Positions 59,192-64,000 of a stretch of 64,000 nucleotides of DNA are shown here, in pieces; position 1 is the stretch's first letter, and each line of letters starts with the position of its first letter. Source of the stretch: an uncultured Rhodospirillales bacterium. GTDB taxonomy: Bacteria > Pseudomonadota > Alphaproteobacteria > Azospirillales > Azospirillaceae. The position numbers and the translations under genes are program-made. Below the pieces are notes generated by a model. That model did no database searches and had not been told where the DNA came from. It was given only the letters and a program-made list of their open reading frames with translations. Location: NCBI GenBank assembly GCA_903927615.1, contig CAIYNU010000077.1:27709-91708 (forward strand), in the 5' to 3' direction.

Positions 59192-59543
59192 GTGGGTGTC
59201 TTTCCTTGTCCGCACAACCTGTCGATCGAAGCCGGCCCCCCTTGGGCCATGCACAACACACTCCAGCCGTTGACGCCAGAAGGCTGCCGCCACCGACACC
59301 GATCACCCGGATCGGCCGGTGCCGCTGGAATCAGGTTCAAGCCAGACAAAACAGTTGGAACCACCCCGGAGTTTTAGCCATTTCCGCTTTGCACCGCAAC
59401 CGCCCATTGGGAAGGACCGCGAGACCCTTTTGGTCGCACCTCGGTCGATCAGGCACTCGCCGGCCCGACTGGCGGCCACGGCCACAGAGGATCAGTCTGT
59501 TGTCGTTCCGGCCGCTCTTGTCGTCTCGCAATTCCTAACCGCC
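59192..59543. other. Intergenic region between cobT and the glucan synthase
   Basis: About 350 bases hold the promoter of the glucan synthase gene. No gene, repeat or convincing promoter was recognised in it. Confidence 0.5.
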
Positions 59544-61427
59544 TCACGCCGCCCGCCGGCGATTGCGGAACCGACCGCCGCCGGTCTCCCCCGGGCGCCC
59601 GCCTTCTTCGAATAATTCGGCCAGTTTCTCGACCATGGCCCCGCCCAATTGTTCGACGTCGTTAATCGTCACGGCACGGTGATAGTACCGGGTGACATCG
59701 TGACCGATGCCAATGGCCAAAAGCTCAATCGGTGACCGCGTCTCAATGGCGGCAATAACGCTCCGCAGATGTTGTTCCAAGTAATGGCCGGGATTGACCG
59801 ACAGAGTCGCATCGTCCACCGGCGCACCGTCGGAAATCACCATCAAAATCCGACGCTGTTCGGACCGGGCCAACAGCCGGGTATGCGCCCATAGCAAGGC
59901 TTCGCCGTCGATGTTCTCCTTGAGGACGCCCTCTCGGAGCATCAGTCCCAAATTCTTGCGAGAGCGACGCCACGGCGCATCGGCCGCCTTGTAGATGATG
60001 TGGCGCAAATCGTTCAGCCGCCCGGGAGCCTCCGGCTTGCCGGCGGCCAGCCACGCCTCCCGAGCCCGCCCCCCCTTCCAGGCTCTGGTGGTAAAACCAA
60101 GAATTTCGACTTTGACTCCGCAACGCTCCAAAGTCCGCGCCAGGATGTCGGCGCTAAGCGCGGCGATGGTAATCGGCCGCCCCCGCATCGAACCCGAGTT
60201 GTCAATCAGCAACGATACCACCGTATCGCGAAACTCGGTATCACGCTCCTGTTTAAACGACAATGGCACCATCGGATTGACGACGACCCGCGCCAGGCGA
60301 CCCGCATCGAGCAGACCCTCGTCAAGGTCAAAGTCCCAGGCCCGTTGCTGCTGTGCCAACAGCCGACGTTGCAGTCGATTCGCCAGACGCGCGATGATGC
60401 CGTGCAAACTTTTTAACTGTGTATCGAGAAGCATCCGCAAACGGGTCATTTCATCGATATCGCACAGTTCATTAGCATCTATTTCTTCATCAAACTGCGA
60501 TGTAAACACCTTATAGATGTTCTGTTTCATGTCCAAACCACGGTCCCGCCCGGGCCGCCGCTGTGGTCCCGACGGCGTGGTGTCGTCGGCCGGCGCCGCC
60601 TCGCCACAGTCGCCTTCCAACTCCTCGGCCGCATCCTCCCGGGCCTCGCCCTCCTCTTCACCATCGGCCATCATGCCGGTCATGACCTCGGCCTCGGCGG
60701 TGCCCTGGTCATCGGCGGCGCTGGTACCGTCTTCACCGTCTTCCGGACCGTCGTCGTCCTGCTCTTCCGGAGGCTCCGACTGGGGTTCGGGTTCGCCCCC
60801 AATGTCGAAGCCCAGGTCCACCAGCAGTCGGCGCACTCCTCGGGCATAGGCGTCCTGGCTGTCGATCTTGCCAGCCAGACCCCGCCAGTCGGTGCCCAAC
60901 CGCTCTTCCAGCCAGGTCCGCCACAACGCCACCGCCGGACGCGCCGCCGGCGGTATCGGCTGGCCATGCAGCACATCCCATGCCAGCGCCCGCATCACCT
61001 CGGCCAACGGCACCTGTTCGCGACTGACGGCACGGTCCAAACCCTGGCGCAGGCAGCGTTCTTCACCCACCGCCGCCAGATTGGCCGCGACTCCGGGCAT
61101 CATGCGCACGCCCACCGCCTCGCAACGGACCTGCTCCAGGGCATCGAACAGCGCCCGGGGGCCATCGCCGGCGGGCATGCGCGCGGCATGAATCGCCGGG
61201 TCATGGTACCGCAGGCGCAACGCCACAGCGTCGGCGGCACCCCGGGTACACGCCACCGTCGTCGGATTGAGATCCCGGGCCGGCACCGGCACCCTCACGC
61301 GCTGGCCGCTCACCGCCGCCGGATCGTTGCTGAAGCCGACCTGAATATCGCCCCGCTCGGCCAGCGCCCGAACCACCGCCGCGGTCGACCGCTTGAACAC
61401 CTCGACCGGGCTCTCTGTTTCGCTCAT
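59544..61427 (-). CDS. cobT: Cobaltochelatase subunit CobT
   Basis: CobT, with CobS and CobN, inserts cobalt into hydrogenobyrinic acid a,c-diamide in aerobic cobalamin synthesis. The 627-residue protein starts at the ATG at 61427 ([15 protein letters not shown]). An N-terminal helical domain is followed by a long acidic stretch (~205-300) and a C-terminal VWA domain with the MIDAS motif [10 protein letters not shown] near residue 417 and [10 protein letters not shown] later. cobS, usually the neighbour, is not in the window. The gene upstream on the same strand is an unknown 584-residue protein, 28 bases apart. Confidence 0.95.
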   Translation of the reverse strand: MSETESPVEVFKRSTAAVVRALAERGDIQVGFSNDPAAVSGQRVRVPVPARDLNPTTVACTRGAADAVALRLRYHDPAIHAARMPAGDGPRALFDALEQVRCEAVGVRMMPGVAANLAAVGEERCLRQGLDRAVSREQVPLAEVMRALAWDVLHGQPIPPAARPAVALWRTWLEERLGTDWRGLAGKIDSQDAYARGVRRLLVDLGFDIGGEPEPQSEPPEEQDDDGPEDGEDGTSAADDQGTAEAEVMTGMMADGEEEGEAREDAAEELEGDCGEAAPADDTTPSGPQRRPGRDRGLDMKQNIYKVFTSQFDEEIDANELCDIDEMTRLRMLLDTQLKSLHGIIARLANRLQRRLLAQQQRAWDFDLDEGLLDAGRLARVVVNPMVPLSFKQERDTEFRDTVVSLLIDNSGSMRGRPITIAALSADILARTLERCGVKVEILGFTTRAWKGGRAREAWLAAGKPEAPGRLNDLRHIIYKAADAPWRRSRKNLGLMLREGVLKENIDGEALLWAHTRLLARSEQRRILMVISDGAPVDDATLSVNPGHYLEQHLRSVIAAIETRSPIELLAIGIGHDVTRYYHRAVTINDVEQLGGAMVEKLAELFEEGGRPGETGGGRFRNRRRAA

Positions 61428-61455
61428 CACCACGCCTTCGCCTGTGTCCTGTTCC

Positions 61456-63210
61456 TCAAAGCCCCCGCGCCTCCGCCAACCGCAACAGATCGGCCAGTTC
61501 GGCGCTGCGCCAATTGCGCGAGCGGGCGATTTCGGCCCGAACTAAACCCAAATAATCGACCACCAGCTCTCGCTCGTCGACCGGCATCTCCAAGTGCTGG
61601 TCGAGACTGTAGGTCATCATACGGGCCACATTCTGGCTCGACACCGATAAGTAATGAGCGATCCGCAGGTTGAATACCATCGCAATTTCGTTCAATCGCA
61701 GCAGGTGGTCGAGGCGCTCGGCGAGCGCCTCCCCGTCCTCGAACCGAACGGCCTTGGTCACGGCCAATTCCATATCCACTTGCAGGTGTTCCCGCCACTT
61801 GTCGAAAACCCCGAAGGCCTGATCGTGGGACCGGCCCATCTGGTGCCAGTCCCAGATCAGCCGCAGCAACCAGACCACGTCCTTGTGGTCAACGGACAGA
61901 CCGGTTCGTTGGACCATCGCCACCGTCAGCCGTTGCATCAGCACCGGCAGCAGCCGTTCGGCGATAAAGCGCGCCAACTCCTGCCAGATCTGACGATAAA
62001 CCGGCTCGGTCACGCGGTTTTCGAGGAGACCGGCCGTGATGAGGGCCGGAATCATCCGGGCCAGTCGCCGCATGGCCTCTTCCAATTCCGCGACTTCCCG
62101 GGCGGTAAACCGGATCGAGGCCCCGGGCAAACGGGTATCAAGCTTGAGAACGCTCATGAACATTGTTGACACTGCCGCGCAACACGCAGCAAAGTGAGCC
62201 ATCAACGCCTCGACCACAAAGACATCGTCGGCGGCGCCCTGAAAACCGGACTCCCGGACATACAGCGCCACCGCCCGGTACTGGCGCCCGACATTCAAGG
62301 CCGCCAACGGCGCCAGTTGTCCCAGTTCCGAACGGGTTTGCGGCGTCACCACCGACTCGTGCAAGACCCTGGCCGCACGGTGCAGTTTTGCCGCCACCCG
62401 TTCCGCCTCACTCTCGGTATCGGCGCCCGGTTCCACCGCCGCGAACTGGACACCCGAATGCTCGTTCAAAAAACACTCATTCAAAACGGATATACAGGCG
62501 TCGCCCGCCGAAAGGTACTCTATGACGAACTGAAGGAAGTGCGGGTCCACCGGCGCTACCGCGTCCAAATATAGGACCTGTTCACGGGCCTCTGACAACC
62601 GTCGCCGGTTGATGGACTCCAGAAATTCCGGCAGTTGCCGACGATCCTTGAGATACTTCGTTATGATTTCGACGGCTTGCTCGCGAAGATGTTGCCGCAG
62701 AGTTTGAACCTCCGGCTCATGAAACACATCTTCCAGGACTTCGGTTTCGGCCATTTCATCCAGTCGACGCTGCACCGTATCTGCCGTTTTGGCAAAGGCG
62801 GTGCGACCCAGCGCCCCCCACAAGCCGGCGGCGTCCACCCGCTGGAGCATCCCCGGAATCATCCGTTTGGCTCTCAACAGCACCGGATCGCCGACCAGAA
62901 TCGGCTCGAACAACTCGGTAAACAAACGGCGGGCCCGCTGGGGGCGACGCCTGTTAAGGTATTCAACAACCGTAAGCTTAACAATCTCCAGGCGATTGGT
63001 CTGGCCCGGAAAAGCCAAGCGTCCCACCTGGCGGAGCAGGTCATAGACCTTGCGCGCCGGCAGGGGCGCCACCAGCGCCATCACCCGCTGCCGGAGAATC
63101 TCATCCTTACCCCGATCGCGATCGGGATCATCGTTCCTGTTCTGTGGCAAACCACCCTCCCCACCGGAACCGGCCAGCCACCCGATTCCTGAGAAGGCCC
63201 AGATTACCAC
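61456..63210 (-). CDS. Hypothetical all-helical protein upstream of cobT
   Basis: I do not recognise a family. The 584-residue frame starts at GTG 63210; TTG at 63150, behind GGGGAGGG, is a good alternative that would remove a hydrophobic leader. The protein is rich in Leu, Arg, Glu and Ala, and looks helical throughout, with repeated patterns such as [24 protein letters not shown] and [30 protein letters not shown]. No catalytic motif or membrane segment is clear. It sits 28 bases upstream of cobT on the same strand and likely shares its transcript. This placement suggests a role with CobT, but that is inference. Confidence 0.7.
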   Translation of the reverse strand: MVIWAFSGIGWLAGSGGEGGLPQNRNDDPDRDRGKDEILRQRVMALVAPLPARKVYDLLRQVGRLAFPGQTNRLEIVKLTVVEYLNRRRPQRARRLFTELFEPILVGDPVLLRAKRMIPGMLQRVDAAGLWGALGRTAFAKTADTVQRRLDEMAETEVLEDVFHEPEVQTLRQHLREQAVEIITKYLKDRRQLPEFLESINRRRLSEAREQVLYLDAVAPVDPHFLQFVIEYLSAGDACISVLNECFLNEHSGVQFAAVEPGADTESEAERVAAKLHRAARVLHESVVTPQTRSELGQLAPLAALNVGRQYRAVALYVRESGFQGAADDVFVVEALMAHFAACCAAVSTMFMSVLKLDTRLPGASIRFTAREVAELEEAMRRLARMIPALITAGLLENRVTEPVYRQIWQELARFIAERLLPVLMQRLTVAMVQRTGLSVDHKDVVWLLRLIWDWHQMGRSHDQAFGVFDKWREHLQVDMELAVTKAVRFEDGEALAERLDHLLRLNEIAMVFNLRIAHYLSVSSQNVARMMTYSLDQHLEMPVDERELVVDYLGLVRAEIARSRNWRSAELADLLRLAEARGL

Positions 63211-63375
63211 ACTCCTCCCGGAAGATCAGCCGGCTTGCCACGATCACCGCCGGGCCGGCCCCCCGAGGGCAGCGGAGCGTCGTGGCAAACCAAAGGGGCC
63301 TGATGATCCTAGATCGGGTGACGACGATCGGGCGATCCGAACTGTATCTCCGCGTGATCGATCACCCGATCACGG

Positions 63376-64000
63376 CTACAACAGGGTCAGACGGACATCA
63401 ATGATGTTGGGCTCGCCTTCGGGCTCGAGCTCACGGAAACCCAGATCCCGGCACAAGGTCAGCATGCCGCCATTTTCGCGCAGAACCCGTCCGTAAATCT
63501 CGCCGATCCCACGATCCCGGGCATAGGCGAGAATCTTGCTCATCAACAGATGGCCAAGACCGTGGCCCTGAACCCCGCTCTGGACCGTGATCCAGAATTC
63601 CGCAGTCTGGCCGTCGGGATCGGCACTGATCCGGACGCCGCCGTGAATGTCGGCCACCGGACCACGGAACGGTGAGGCCACCGCCACCAATCCCATGTCA
63701 CGGTCGTAATCGATCTGAGTCAGCCGTGCCACCGTCGCATGGCTTAACTGAGAGGTCGGGGTCTGCAAGCGCAGCCGGACATCCTCAGGCGACATCCGCT
63801 CGAAGGCCCGACGAACCGCCGGTTCGTCCTCGGGCCGGATCGGCCGCATCAAATACTCACTGCCGTCCTTGAGCCGGACCATCTCCTCCAGGTGTTTGGG
63901 ATAGGGCCGGATGGCCAGCCGGGTGGCCCCGGGCAGTTTGGGCGGGGCGACCTTGATCCGGGCATCCAGCGCCAGCACGCCTTTGTCGTCGGCGAACAGC
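63376..64000 (-). CDS. C-terminal acetyltransferase part of an acyl-CoA synthetase/GNAT protein (5' end cut by window)
   Basis: The frame remains open to the right edge, with LFADDKGVLALDARI at the edge, the usual end of an ATP-grasp (acyl-CoA synthetase, ADP-forming) domain. A GNAT domain follows: YLMRPIRPEDEPAVRRAFERMSPEDVRLR, then WITVQSGVQGHGLGHLLMSKILAYARDRGIGEIYG with the acetyl-CoA loop, and LCRDLGFRELEPEGEP. This layout is that of Pat/AcuA-type lysine acetyltransferases, which acetylate acetyl-CoA synthetase and other proteins. The upstream CoA-ligase part is not visible. Confidence 0.88.
   Translation of the reverse strand, partial: LFADDKGVLALDARIKVAPPKLPGATRLAIRPYPKHLEEMVRLKDGSEYLMRPIRPEDEPAVRRAFERMSPEDVRLRLQTPTSQLSHATVARLTQIDYDRDMGLVAVASPFRGPVADIHGGVRISADPDGQTAEFWITVQSGVQGHGLGHLLMSKILAYARDRGIGEIYGRVLRENGGMLTLCRDLGFRELEPEGEPNIIDVRLTLL

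Overview
The window is about 64 kb of GC-rich DNA from an alphaproteobacterium, most probably of the order Rhodospirillales. The his gene order (hisB, hisH, a GNAT gene, hisA, hisF, hisE, HIT), the clpS-clpA pair, two phasins (polyhydroxyalkanoate storage), an aerobic-type CobT, SdhE and the FtrABCD ferrous-iron system all point that way. No plasmid, phage or insertion-sequence gene was seen. The window cuts a gene at both ends: a photolyase on the left and the C-terminal acetyltransferase part of a CoA-ligase/acetyltransferase on the right.

Layout: 0-6.7 kb holds the photolyase, an MlaA-type outer-membrane lipid protein, a small orphan, a 1161-residue flavin/iron-sulfur oxidoreductase resembling a fused NfnB-NfnA, and a HExxH-type protein. 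7-12.7 kb has a porin, an 18-bp tandem repeat touching its stop codon, and mfd-sdhE. 13-18 kb is an LprI-like secreted protein followed by the histidine cluster, in which hisH appears to start with CTG. 18-23 kb carries an AT-richer gene for a pentameric ligand-gated ion channel of the DeCLIC type, a PstS-like binding protein and a diguanylate cyclase. 23-32.4 kb holds a 2568-residue Ser/Thr kinase-ATPase-hybrid histidine kinase and, after 0.8 kb of AT-rich noncoding DNA, a NarL-type response regulator. 32.4-36.6 kb has clpA, clpS and two phasins, with a strong terminator and a promoter bearing a perfect palindrome.

37-45 kb contains an Anbu-type proteasome homologue without its usual partners, a lipoprotein gene overlapping it tail to tail, a DacF-type D,D-carboxypeptidase with a SPOR domain, a DUF3108 protein, gph, glmU and glmS. 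45-48 kb is an AT-richer two-gene unit: a DUF805-signal peptidase I fusion followed by a membrane-anchored Ser/Thr kinase. 48-55 kb carries metY, murJ, tRNA-Val(GAC) and a complete ftrBCDA iron-uptake operon behind a Fur-box-like site. 55-64 kb has a GH17-GT2 glucan synthase joined to a polyphosphate:AMP phosphotransferase, then cobT with an unknown 584-residue partner, then the partial acetyltransferase gene.

Several themes link the genes. The envelope is served by mlaA, the porin, dacF, glmU/glmS, murJ and the glucan synthase. Signalling is served by the cyclase, the giant kinase with its regulator, the second Ser/Thr kinase and the ion channel. A family of GC-rich hairpins (CCAGGGGC-type) sits at gene ends and in two places supplies the last codons of a reading frame. 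The strongest candidates for undescribed biology are the ion channel and the DUF805-LepB/kinase unit. All assignments come from reading the sequence; no database search was run.
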